This document shows positions 34,104-45,241 of a stretch of 64,000 nucleotides of DNA, piece after piece. The DNA is from Nyssa sinensis (lineage: Eukaryota > Streptophyta > Magnoliopsida > Cornales > Nyssaceae): positions 62,001 through 126,000 of the forward strand of contig VIRR01000556.1 of assembly GCA_008638375.1 (NCBI GenBank). The letters are read 5' to 3'. Position 1 is the first letter of the stretch, and each line of letters starts with the position of its first letter. The notes below the pieces were generated by a model that saw nothing but the letters and a program-made list of their open reading frames with translations, had not been told where the DNA came from and made no database searches. Made by a program: the position numbers and the translations under genes.

Positions 34104-36340
34104 TATAAAAAAAAAAACATCACTTGACATTTTCTTTTTTCAGTTCAGTTCCTAAATGTCATTTTGTGGCGCAATGGTAAAGTCTTCTCCGTTGAGTATT
34201 ATGACGTTATTGCAGGTTTTGAGAATGATTAAAAGTAGGTAACGTAAGATTACTTTTGTATGTGACTTAATATAGTAATTTTACCATTACGTCACAGCTT
34301 GTCTTCGAAACACCTTCATTGATTTTTCAAATGCTAAGCTAACCACTTTCGCTTTGGCTCTCTAGTAAAAATAAATGACAGATCTATTATCATCGTGGGA
34401 GTAAATATTAGGTGCTCTTTGAGTGTCATACTCTTAACGGTGAGATCGATAGTTATAAGAACATGAATGTACTATTCTTGTACATCTGGTCACTGATTTC
34501 ACTGTTATGAATATTGATTTAAGAGTACTTAATATTTTTTCTCTCCTCAGATCTAAGTCAAAATTATATGAGTTAATTACACTTTAATACTCTAAAGTTT
34601 TGTCCTGATTTTAAATAAGGTCATCGATTATCCATTATAACAATTTAGTTCCTCAATTTTTAATTTTATTTCAATTGAGGCCAATAACAAACAATCAGTC
34701 TTTCTAAATTGATTACATTTTAGTACTCTGTAATTTCATAAAGATTTTAAAATAATACCTTAGAATTGTATTTTAATTTTAAATAAAGTCCTATAATTTT
34801 ATACAAATTTTAAATGAGACCCTATAATAGTACATATGAAATCATAAAGCACACTTTTCTCACTTATCAGATTAAATCCCATGTCAAAGAAAAATACATA
34901 TGGGTAGTTTTTTGTTTTTTTTTTTTTTACGGTACATGAAGTTGCATCTCTAAGTGCATGTGTAACATCACATGATCTACATGCACAAAATCAAAACTTG
35001 AATGCATTTTCTAACAGTCTCAGCATCATTTCTTCTGTGTTTCAACCTGCCATGCCGTTGCATGCTCCTTTTATATCATACCTATTTACATTCAACTCAG
35101 ACTGAGAGCATCATTTAGATCAAAAATCTTGTTTCGACTCAAATGGATATATAAACCATTGCCTATTTGGATTACTAGAAATACATTATTGTATTTTTCA
35201 ACATTGGGTACATTGATAGGGCAAATTAATATAAGCTCTTTGAAATGAAATGAGGTTGAAGGGTAAATAGCGATGGGAGAAAAACTATTCTAAACATGTG
35301 TGCGCGGCATGAGACTCAAAGTTTGATCTATCCGTAACTATCTCGTCTCGATGTGTTTTTACCATGCTAAGGTTATCAGTATCTACAATAAAAATAAAAA
35401 TAATTGTAGGTAAACAATTGGAATATTTGAGAAAACCTAAGTAAAACATTGGTTAGAAGTTAAATATGGTGGAGGGTAAGAAAAAAGTGATTCTAATAGC
35501 TATAGTTACATTCCCTTCGTAGATATAGATATTTATTTTTTTGTAGTGGCACTTTGATGGTTACACCATATCATAAAAGTGGTTCAAATTTTACAAATCT
35601 ATAATTTTTCAGAAATCTATTCAGTCCTCTCGTCTGAATTTAACAGATACATAGGCTGAGACTTTAATATGTGTTCGTATAGAAACAATGTGAAGATCGG
35701 TCATGTAGATATTTATATATCTTTAGATTCAAATTACTCATTTAATTTTGCCATAAAACCAGAATCATATTTAACTCATGAGATTTAACAAAAATCTGAA
35801 GGAATTTTTAAGGAGTCGTTCTAAAAAGATACTTTTAAAATTATATGGGCATCGAAATTAAAATAAGCATATGTGACATAAAAATTAATTAAAAAAATAA
35901 CGTGAGTAAGATAAAAAAATTAAGGAATTGTAGTTAAAGTTGAGTAATTTCTCTTTCGTCATTTTGTTTAGCCAAGTACAAATTGTGTGTAAGATCAGAT
36001 AAGCTATATATATATATATATATATATTATACATGTAGATGTTATTTCATAAGCCCATCATTTCTGTCTTTGTGATTTTAGTAATATAGTATTTTTATAA
36101 AATAATAAAACTATAGAGTCCGTTATATAATGTGATGCAGCCGTGGAATAATTTCTCATTCTGGTGGATCAAAGTATGATTATTATTCACAATTTTTTTA
36201 GTAAATTATTATATTTTTTCTAATTTGATTATGCACTAAAAGTTTTAATAATTTCTCTCAATTTCTCTTTTTAAAAGAAATTAAAATTGTTAAAATAATT
36301 ATTTCAACATAATCTATTTTTGAAAAAATATTAATGGTCA
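34104..36340. other. AT-rich intergenic DNA with dispersed-repeat copy 3
   Basis: No gene. At 34163-34183 gtggcgcaatggtaaag resembles the A box of a tRNA-derived SINE, but the B box is degenerate. At about 34970-35440 blocks of the local family recur (ctacatgcacaaaat, gaatgcatttt-taacag-ctcagcatcatttctt, actgagagcatcatttag, aaggttatcagtat). Confidence 0.45.
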
Positions 36341-36500
36341 ACAAGATTTTGAAATTATAAAAATCTAAAAAGTAATGCTTGTAGAGAATTTGTATTAATT
36401 TAATAGTGGATAACTAAAGTACAAGATTTTGAAATTATAAAAATATAAAAAGTAATGCTTGTAGAGAATTTGTATTAATTTAATAGTGGATAACTAAAGT
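36341..36500. repeat. Exact 80-bp tandem duplication
   Basis: Units 36341-36420 and 36421-36500 (acaagattttgaaattataa ... gtggataactaaagt) differ at one base (aaatctaaaa against aaatataaaa), so the duplication is recent. Confidence 0.97.
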
Positions 36501-37597
36501 ACAAAAACTAAAATTTATAAAATACTAAACTTGGTCTCAAGTTGGACTTGGGTTTCCAAATTCTCAATCTAAATCCAATCCTAATTTAGTTTGAGCTTGA
36601 GTTCTTTTTTTCAAGCCTATCCCAAAGTGTAAAAAATGAAATTCAAGCTCTAAAAAATTCAGATTAAGCTTGGATTAGCTCGCCCAAATTACACCCTATA
36701 AAGTACATGAATTGTAATTTTATAATACAAGAAGTTGCATCTCTATCGCATCACATGACCTAAAAGAACCAAAATCCTATTCTAGTGGTATGAGTACTCT
36801 CTCCTCACCCACTTAGCATGGGTCCAATTCTCTTCCCAAAAAAATCACATGACCTACATGCACAAAATCAAAAATTGCAATGCATTCTCTAACCATCTCA
36901 GCATCATTTCTTTTGTGTGTTGCAACCATTTCCTTTACCAATCCACTGGAATGAAATGTAAGGTTGAAGGTTCAGTTTGATGCTATGGTTATCAGTATAT
37001 ACATTAAATTGTAAGTATACAATTGGGATATTTGAGGAAACCTAAGTTGAGGATGGAGAAAATGATCCCCACTCTGGCTATTAAGTAACTGTAAGTGTAT
37101 GTTACTAATTAGCGTCCATTCTTAATTAGTGTCAAGTCTTCAAATGCTTTCGCTGAATCATTTAGATATTCATAGAAGTATATTTATCATGGACACATGC
37201 ACTTTTGTCTTGTTTGAATCACCGGATAAAAGTGAAGATATGATATAGATAGATAGATAGATAATATTTCTGTGTAAAGTACAGAAAGGATATAATTAGA
37301 TGATATTTTTGTGAATTGGTGCCTCCTGGATATAAGGTAAGGAAATAAATTTTAATTTTTAAAAATTATTTTTATGAAAGTCATTTAATTTTTTTTCAAA
37401 TATATTGATATAAGGAATTTAAAATTAAAATTTTATTCACAAATCAATTGTAAAACCTAATAACCATAATCACAATATTTTAGAATATAATTATGTAAAT
37501 ATCATTCAAAATATAATAGTCTCTCACTTTCTCAGTGACTCAAAAAAATCATACTCCGTATTGTTAAAAATCATCCAAATCAATAATTACATGTATA

Positions 37598-37631
<34 letters not shown>

Positions 37632-38087
37632 CAATTTTATTTATTGATATGAAAAATAAAACATATAAAAAAAATTAAACAATGAAAAAAGAAAAATCTG
37701 ATTTTTTTAACTACTATTTAACGTTTTCGTCTCTCTATATTACAATTGTAATTTTTTAATAACGTAGTTATATTTTTAATCTAGTAAAATGAAATAACTC
37801 TAATACCACCACCACCCTTTAAGATAAGTTATATCTCACCAGGTGAGATATAAATAGTTCATGACATATAAATATCAAATCTAATAAAGTAGACTAAACA
37901 TTAAATAAAATAACAATTATCTTATCCCACCATCCAAATATGGCCTCTGTAAATTTGGATGGTCATAACTAAATGTAATTAGAGCTAAAATGCTCATATT
38001 TTTTCATTACATGTAGTTACAAAAAAATTGGATAATTCAATTTTGCTTACAGTAATTTTGTCAATATATATATATATATATATATAT
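36501..38087. other. AT-rich intergenic DNA with dispersed-repeat copy 4
   Basis: 36845-37050 carries ctacatgcacaaaatcaaaa, aatgcattctctaac, ctcagcatcatttcttttgtg, ggttatcagtat and gatatttgaggaaacctaag of the local family. A hAT-like end (CAAATTACACCCTA) lies near 36700. Microsatellites (AGAT)n at 37240-37262 and (AT)n near 37610 and 38064-38087. No gene. Confidence 0.45.
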
Positions 38088-38819
38088 TGATATACTACGA
38101 ACAGACTCACCAATCACTTTGAGACACGTGTGCCCACTGAGTTAACAAATCTCGATCCTACAGAGTTGACAAATCTCGATCATACAGAACAGCCACAAGC
38201 CTTCAGGGTATTCTCATATATGTCTATCATACAGAACAGCCACAAGCCTTCAGGGTATTCTCATATATGTCTATCATACAGAGCAGCCACAAGCCTTCAG
38301 GACATTCTTATTTATATATCATTCAGAGCCGATAAGCTCGGTCATACAGTGCAGATGAAGCCTTTAAGACATTCTCATATATACATCTTCCAGACCTCCC
38401 GTTCTGGACAATATTTATTTAACACTTCATATGGATCCAACCTTATGGTTTCCTTAACAACTGTCAAGCAGGGAATAAGGAAACGGTCTTCAATGCAGAA
38501 ACTATTATTTATTGTTATCTCCATCTACGACTCAAGGCTCCAGAAGGTAACTGCAATCTCCGATGATCATATCCCTATATTCATGGCATCGAATCCTAAT
38601 CAACTTAGGAAAGCCACGGCTTATATATTAAACCCTAGAGGTACCCTTTTATTTTTATGCTCATTCTTTGGCTTTCAATACAGTCTTTCAATTCTCTTAC
38701 TTACTTAAGCATCGGAGCGACTACCGCCGGAGCCAATCCGGTGGTCCTCTGATCATCTCTCTGAGTGTTCTACAGGTCACGGAGCCCTCACGTGTTGCGA
38801 GTCAAAAAGTGCAGCATCA
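38088..38819 (+). repeat. 5' LTR of the gypsy element
   Basis: 732 bp. Three 47-bp tandem units starting at 38181, 38228 and 38275 (catacaga(a/g)cagcc, acaagccttcagg) probably lie in U3. The ORF that starts at 38130 and crosses the LTR is not considered coding. Confidence 0.95.
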
Positions 38820-38898
38820 GTTTGGCGCCGTCTGTGGGAAACGACTAATCTCCAAGTGCTCTATTCATAAACTCATCTTTTTTCCCCACCGGAAAACT

Positions 38899-39552
38899 AT
38901 GGCACCAAATCTTCGACCACGACAGAATGCTCAGAATACGCAAAACGCTCAGCGTCAGCCGCCTGCTCCTCGCACAAAGGGACCAGCGGCCAACCCTATG
39001 CGACAAGAAATCGAAGCAATAAAACGACACAATGAACTGGTACAGGAGCAATTGCTGGCCATCACTAGAACGGTGGCAACGCTCACGCAGAACCAAGCGG
39101 TGGCTTCTCCTAGCCCGCCGGTCAACTTCGTTGCGGGAACGCAACCACCTGTTGCCACGGAGGACGAAGAACTTCGTGGGCAGGCCCCAACCAACCTGCC
39201 TGGGCACCCCTCAGGCGTTGCTCGCACTGGCCGAGATCCACAGCCATCAACAGTTCCTGGCTGGGGAACATCCGCTTTCGTTCCCGACGTGCATTACCGA
39301 AGCACGACTCGAGCCCCAACTCCTAGGGTTTCGAGAGCACCGCCGACACCGCAAGAACCTTATCATGCGGCACCAGTCCCTCCGGTTCGGATTCCTCCTC
39401 CGTTCGATCCGTCCAAAGGGCGTACTCAACCCTACTACCCTGAAGCCGAGGCTGTCAGGCAGGGTTCACAAGATGTCAAACTCAGAGACCCGCGAAGGGT
39501 AGAGGAAATTGCCGAGTCTATAGACCGGACAATCGGCCTGAGAGAACCTTAG
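38899..39552 (+). pseudogene. Gypsy gag N-terminal part, truncated
   Basis: ATG at 38899 (MAPNLRPRQNAQNTQNAQRQ), 79 bp after the LTR. Contains a short helix (EIEAIKRHNELVQEQLLAI), a long Pro-rich linker, and then a TAG at 39550-39552. Reading on, PEQDELARLLGRLATPF and THVIMSEE look like the entry into the gag core, but the sequence then jumps at about 39640-39660 into reverse transcriptase. Gag core, zinc knuckle and protease are absent. This frame differs from that of pol. Confidence 0.8.
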
Positions 39553-39654
39553 AACCCTCCAGAGCAAGACGAACTGGCCAGGCTGCTCGGAAGACTGGCC
39601 ACTCCGTTCACTCACGTTATCATGTCAGAAGAGAAGGCCGATTGCTCCTGATCG

Positions 39655-42628
39655 GCATCGGATTATAAACGAAGAAGTCCAGAGGCTGCTGGATGCCAGG
39701 ATGATACGGGAAGTTTTCTATCCCGAGTGGCTAGCCAACACCGTGCTTGTTAAGAAGAAGAACGGCAAGTGGAGAGTCTGTGTTGACTATACAGACCTCA
39801 ACAAAGCGTGCCCCAAAGACAGCTTTCCACTGCCGAGAATAGACCAACTGGTTGACGCCACTGCAGGGCATGAACTTATGAGTTTCATGGATGCATACTC
39901 GGGATACAACCAGATCCAGATGTACCCTCCAGATCAAGAAAAGACCGCCTTCATAACCGAAAGAGGACTCTACTGCTACAGAGTGATGCCTTTCGGTTTG
40001 AAGAATGCTGGAGCCACTTATCAGCGGTTGGTGAACAAAATGTTCAGCCCACTGCTCGGCAGCACCATGGAGGTATACATCGACGACATGCTGGTAAAGA
40101 GCCTTCAGAAAGGCAGCCACCTCCAGCACTTGGCCCATACCTTCGATATCCTTAGACAACACAGGATGAAACTCAACCCCTCGAAATGTACCTTTGGAGT
40201 TACGAAGGGAAAATTCTTGGGATACATCGTCTCTCAAAGAGGTATCGAAGCAGATCCCACTCAGATCCAAGCCCTGATTAGACTGAAGTCACCAAAAACC
40301 AGAAAGGAGACTCATGCACTAAATGGCAGAATTGCAGCACTGAGCAGATTTATATCCAAGTCCACCGATCGCTGCCTACCTTTCTTCAAAGCTCTGAAGG
40401 GCAGCAAGACTTTGTAGTGGACAGAAGAATGCGAGCAATCCTTTCAAGAACTAAAGGAGTATCTAGCCTCTCCAGAGCTCCTGTCAAAACCAGTACAAGG
40501 AGAAAAGCTGCTCCTGTACCTTGCAGTCTCCGAGAACGCGGTCAGCTCCGCACTGATTAGACAGGACAAAGGAATACAGAGGTCTATATTCTACGTCAGT
40601 AGGGCACTACTTGACACGGAGAAAAGATACCCAGAAATAGAGAAGCTGGCCTATGCCTTGGTTATATCAGCCCGGAAGTTTCGACGTTATTTCCAGGCCC
40701 ATCCAATCGAGATCCCAACTGCCTATCCTCTGAAGTCAATACTGAGGAAACCTGAAGTATCGGGAAGATTGGTAAAGTGGTCTGTGGAGCTAGGGGAGTT
40801 CGACATAGCATATGTACCCCGAAACTCCATCAAAGGGCAGGCCTTAGTTGACTTCGTAGCCGAGTTCACCGCGGCACTTCAGAACAAAGCACAAGTCACC
40901 GAGACTTCGGGAACCTGGCTGCTGCACATTGATGGATCGTCAACCGATCAAGGATCAGGGGTAGGCCTGGTGCTACAGTCCCCCGATGGGCTCACATCAG
41001 AAAAAGCAGTTGGCCTGGGATTCAGAGCTTCTAACAATGAAGCCGAATATGAAGCCCTAATCTTAGGGATGAAACTTGCCTTGGAATGCGAGGTTCAGAA
41101 CCTCGATGTCTTCTCTGACTCCCAACTGGTAGTAAGCCAGGTCTTGAGAGAATTTGCCATCAAAGATGACAGGATGCTTCGGTATTCTGAACTGGTGAGC
41201 CATTTGAAGAATTCCTTCTAGACGTTTACCATCCAGAAAATTGAGAGAAGCCAGAACTGCAGAGCAGATGCTCTGGCTAACATGGCCTTCCGCCTCAAAT
41301 CTGAAGCAGACTCCACAGTTAAAATCTCTTTTCAGCCAGGATGCAGCATTGAGGAAGCACAAGTTGCTCAAATTGACGAACAACCCCAGAACTGAATGAC
41401 CCCGATCTTCCAGTATCTAAGGTCTAGTCTCCTCCCAGAGGACAAAAACAAAGCCAGGAGAATCCGAATCAGAGCGGCTCGGTACCTGATCCTGAACAAC
41501 AAGCTTTACAGAAGGTCGTATTCTCAACCTCTGCTAAAATGCTTAGCCCCAGACGAATCACAGTATGTCTTGGCTGAAATACATGAGGGAATCTGCGGGA
41601 ATCATAATGGGGGCAAAACTATAGCCCACCGAGCTCTATCGCAGGGCTACTACTGGCCCGGCATGTTGAAACAGGCTAAAGAATATGTTCGGAAGTGCGA
41701 CAAATGCCAGAGATTTGCCCCGTACCAACATCAGCCTCAGCACGAGCTTATCCCGATTCCTAGTCCTTGGCCCTTTGCTCAATGGGGAATGGACATTGTG
41801 GGCCCGTTACCACGAGCACCTCCAAACAGGAAGTACCTCTTGGTGGCCATCGACTACTTCTCTAAATGGGCCGAAGCCGAGCCTTTAACGCATATTACAG
41901 AAAAGGAAGTCGAAAGCTTCACCTGGAAGAACATTGTCTGCAGGTTTGGCATACCACGTGTAATTATCTCGGACAATGGGACACAATTCACTGGTAAAGG
42001 CTTCAAGGCATTCTGCGAAAATCTCAACATCAGGCAGCACTTTGCCTCTCCAGGCCATCCGCAAGCAAACGGGCAAGCAGAGGTCACCAACCGAACAATC
42101 CTTGACGGGTTAAAGAAGAGGTTGGAATAGGCCAAAGGAAAATGGGCAGAAGAACTCCCTGGAGTCCTTTGGGCCTACAGAACAACCAGAAGAACTCCCA
42201 CCTCTGAAACTCCCTTCTCACTAGCCTATGGAACAGAAGCAGTAATTCCGGTTGAGATCGGTATGCCAACTCTAAGGACTGAGGCCTTCGAGCAAGAATC
42301 CAATGATCAGCAGCTGATGGAAAACTTGGATTTGCTCGAAGAGAGAAGGGATCAAGCCAGCATCAGGATGGAAGCTTATCAACAAAGAATGGTCAACAAA
42401 TCCAAGGTAGGACTCAAGACAGTCAACTTTCAAGTTGGAGACTTCGTCTTAAGAAGAGTCTTTCAAAACACTAAGGATCCCACCATGGGGAAGTTGTCAC
42501 CGAACTGGGAAGGCCCCTACAAAGTGACAAAGGTCGTTCGACCTACCACTTACTGGCTTGAAGACATGACTAGGAAACCTGTTCCTAGGCCGTGGAACGT
42601 GGAACACTTGCGGAAGTATTACCAATGA
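39655..42628 (+). pseudogene. Gypsy pol (RT, RNase H, aRNase H, integrase), with nonsense mutations
   Basis: One continuous frame, no indels. RT starts within its N-terminus (INEEVQRLLDARMIREV) and shows DLNKACPKDSFPLPRID, GLKNAGATYQRLVN and the catalytic YIDDMLVKS at about 40074-40100. RNase H follows; then a second RNase H (LLHIDGSSTDQGSG, NNEAEYEALILGM), the Tat-branch hallmark. Integrase has the H-H-C-C finger (HEGICGNH..KCDKCQR) and D-D-E (WGMDIVGP, ISDNGTQF, GQAEVTNR). It ends NVEHLRKYYQ, without a chromodomain. In-frame stops: TAG 40415-40417, TAG 41219-41221, TGA 41393-41395 (Trp expected), TAG 42128-42130. Protease is missing through the upstream deletion. Confidence 0.93.
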
Positions 42629-42654
42629 AGATGTTTTTTCTTTTTTCATAAAAC

Positions 42655-43460
42655 TGTTCATCTATCAATGCACAGGCCTTCAGAGCCTGGTCCATCTATT
42701 AATGCACAAGTCTTATGACTTGGTCCATCTATTAATGCACAGGCCTCTAGAGCCTGGTCCATAATGTACGAGTTTTCACTCGGTCCATCTATTAATGCAC
42801 AAGTCTTATGACTTGGTCCATTTATTAATGTACAGGCCTCCAGAGCCTGGTCCATCTGTTAATGCACAGGCCTTCAGAGCCTGGTACATAATGTACGAGT
42901 TTTCACTCGGTCCATCTATTAATGCACAGGCCTCCAGAGCCTGGTTCCTAATGTACGAGTTTTCACTAGGTCCATCTATTAATGCACAAGTCTTATGACT
43001 TGGTCCATCTATTAATGTACAGGCCTCCAGAGCCTGGTCCATCTGTTAATGCACAGGCCTCTAGAGCCTGGTCCATAATGTACGAGTTTTCACTCGGTCC
43101 ATCTATTAATGCACAGGCCTCTAGAGCCTGGTCCATAATGTACGAGTTTTCACTCGGTCCATCTATTAATGCACAAGTCTTATGACTTGGTCCATCTGTT
43201 AATGCACAGGCCTCCAGAGCCTGGTCCATAATGTACGAGTTTTTACTCGGTCCATTTATAAATGCACAAGTCTCAGTACTTGGTTCGTCTATAATGCTCA
43301 AACCTTCAGAGCCTGGTCCATGATATACAGATCTTAAATACTTGGTTCATTCTCTAGATACGCAGGCCTACAAAGCCTGGATTACTCTTATACACAGGCC
43401 TTCCGAGCATGGTCCGTCGTCAATCTACAGATTCTATGATTTAGCCCATCCACAGACAGA
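42655..43460 (+). repeat. Hairpin minisatellite with three covarying stem types, 187-bp higher-order period
   Basis: About 20 short units made of a spacer (TCCATCTATTAATGCAC or CCATAATGTA) plus a small inverted repeat. Three stem types occur: CAGGC..GCCTG, CAAGTC-TTAT-GACTTG and CGAGT-TTTC-ACTCG; each keeps both arms complementary although the sequences differ. The CAAGTC type recurs at 42800, 42987 and 43174, exactly 187 bp apart, defining a higher-order unit. Units become more diverged after 43260. The position just after pol in a Tat-type element agrees with the known tendency of these 3' regions to generate satellite repeats. The short ORFs inside are by-products of the repetition. Confidence 0.93.
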
Positions 43461-43738
43461 AGTTCCGGGCATCTACAAACTAAAGTTTCCTAGATCGGAA
43501 CACCTCAGATCTGATACTTATATTATTTGGTTTATCTGTCAAACAAACAACAAGTACTATGGTTCCGACCAGGGGTAAAGTACTTCGATTCAGGCATTTT
43601 TCTAAGTTTCTTTGATTTATTCTCAGAACAATCAGAAATGCACGAGAAAGTGTTTAAGCTACAAAAGAGCACATTCACAGAAAACATTAGATCAGAGAAG
43701 AAGAAATCTAATTTTATTGATAATTTAGAAGATTTACA

Positions 43739-44566
43739 TCAGTACAAAGACACCACTACAGAAGCTATTACAAAAGCTATTACAGAAACTATTACAGAAA
43801 CTATTACAGAAGCTACGCTTGGCAACATAACGGCTCTTCTCCTAGGATGATAAAGGGGCACAGGAGCCAAACTTCCATTACTGCCGCTGTCGGATCCATT
43901 TGAGAGGAAGGGGCCCTGAACCCCAGTTTGCATCAAGAAGTGCCCAGGCCATTTCATCATCACTATCACTGGTCTCATGACCAACAGACGATAAGGGCTC
44001 TGGGCCTCAGGAGACTTTTTAATTCTCCACCTTCGTAATCGGCATAACGCCCCAGCCAATTGAAGCGAGGGTCTCTGCCAAATCACAAAGGGGAAGAGGC
44101 GGCCCCCATTCATCTCCCTCAGAGCAGTTGTCACACCCCAGCAGATTGAAGCAAGGGTCCCTACCAAGCCACAAGGGGGAGGAGGCAACCCACCTTCAAT
44201 CTTCTTCTTCACACCGTCTGTTTCACCCCAGCCACTTAGAGCGAGGGTCTCTGACAGGGCGTGAGGAAGAGGAGACAACTCGCCTTCATCTTCATCACCA
44301 ACGCTCCAGGCCTCGGTTGAATCAGGGAGGGGCCACCACCAATCGGAGAAATCTCGACCGGATGCCAGAGGAAACAAGAAGACTTGTGCCTCCTTCAAAC
44401 CTTCCTTGGAGACTAAAAATAAGGGAAGTTTAACTCTCAGCCATAGTTTAATTATTCCTAACTCAGGCAAGGAATTATCCATCATCTCCGGATGAGTGGA
44501 AAAACTCCGGCAGCATATAAAGATCTCTCTTACAAACAATTCAGGGAGCAAAAGGGTTGAGCGCAA
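43739..44566 (-). CDS. Antisense ORF 2 of the gypsy element, 275 codons, unknown function
   Basis: Uninterrupted minus-strand frame in a region where most other frames are broken. Not recognised. The middle holds three imperfect repeats, seen in DNA at 44050, 44136 and 44226 (ccccagcc-attgaagcgagggtc), translated as SETLALSGWGET, VGTLASICWGVT and QRPSLQLAGA. The C-terminal part is encoded by a 15-bp DNA repeat (agctattacagaa, 43755-43815) giving a VIVSVIVSVI-like run. It lies between the hairpin array and the antisense spliced gene, on the same strand as the latter. It may be a real extra ORF, a former 3' part of that gene, or a by-product of repeats. Confidence 0.35.
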   Translation of the reverse strand: MRSTLLLPELFVREIFICCRSFSTHPEMMDNSLPELGIIKLWLRVKLPLFLVSKEGLKEAQVFLFPLASGRDFSDWWWPLPDSTEAWSVGDEDEGELSPLPHALSETLALSGWGETDGVKKKIEGGLPPPPCGLVGTLASICWGVTTALREMNGGRLFPFVIWQRPSLQLAGALCRLRRWRIKKSPEAQSPYRLLVMRPVIVMMKWPGHFLMQTGVQGPFLSNGSDSGSNGSLAPVPLYHPRRRAVMLPSVASVIVSVIVSVIAFVIASVVVSLY

Positions 44567-45241
44567 CCGTATGCCCTCGTTTCCATATATATAGACACTG
44601 GAAGATCAAAGGCCACCCAATTGAACCGTCACAACGGTTAAGCGAAGTGCTAGCTTCGAAATCCCAAACGACGGAGGTGCAATAAATGAAGTATTAAACC
44701 ACCCTCTCGGGAGAAGCAAAAGGCAGGGCCATACACGTAATACACAGGCTTTTAATCTTTTCCACGTATATGACGTGACGGTTTCTCCATGTCATTAACA
44801 CTTAAAGGGCCACGTATACAACAGAGGTCCATCAACTATGACGTTTCTTGATTTCTAACAGGTCTGGAGGCAGAAGTTCTGATCAACCAAACTACAATCA
44901 CAAGGTATCCACTTATTATTATGACTTCGGATTTAGAACGGTCAGCTTTGAAATACTTCAAAAAAGAAGTCTCCAATTACTGACCTAAGGCAAGTAAAGA
45001 AGCTCGGAACACAGCTACCTACAGAGGAAAATCTGATCTGGCATACACTAAACTCCAGAGCAACGCTACTTGCAACACTTACCACTATCAACTACATGTT
45101 GAGGCACTACAGAGCAACAGAATTCAAGACATGCACAAATACTACAGAACAATATAACAAAGGAGACGAGCATTAACAAAAAGATTGTTCCATTAACAAA
45201 TATATGTTTCAAATACATTGAAAGATAGCAAAATATACATC
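44567..45241. other. Gypsy 3' region spacer, no ORF
   Basis: Non-coding DNA between the two antisense ORFs; a TATA-like atatatatag lies near 44588. Nothing else recognised. Confidence 0.4.

Noticed and set aside
34163..34420. tRNA-derived SINE (A-box-like gtggcgcaatggtaaag)
   Set aside because: The B box is degenerate, and no poly-tail or target duplication was found; too weak to list as an element.
38130..38708. 192-codon ORF across the gypsy 5' LTR (and its twin at 47587-48087)
   Set aside because: Located in U3/R of the LTR and made partly of the 47-bp repeats; the twin is truncated by a single-base deletion.
42658..43301. Several overlapping repeat-coded ORFs in the hairpin array
   Set aside because: Repetition of a unit without stops yields ORFs on both strands at once; no codon or family signal.
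44128..44433. 101-codon plus-strand ORF in the gypsy 3' region
   Set aside because: Mirror of the repeat-containing antisense ORF; Ser/His/Arg-rich translation without a family.
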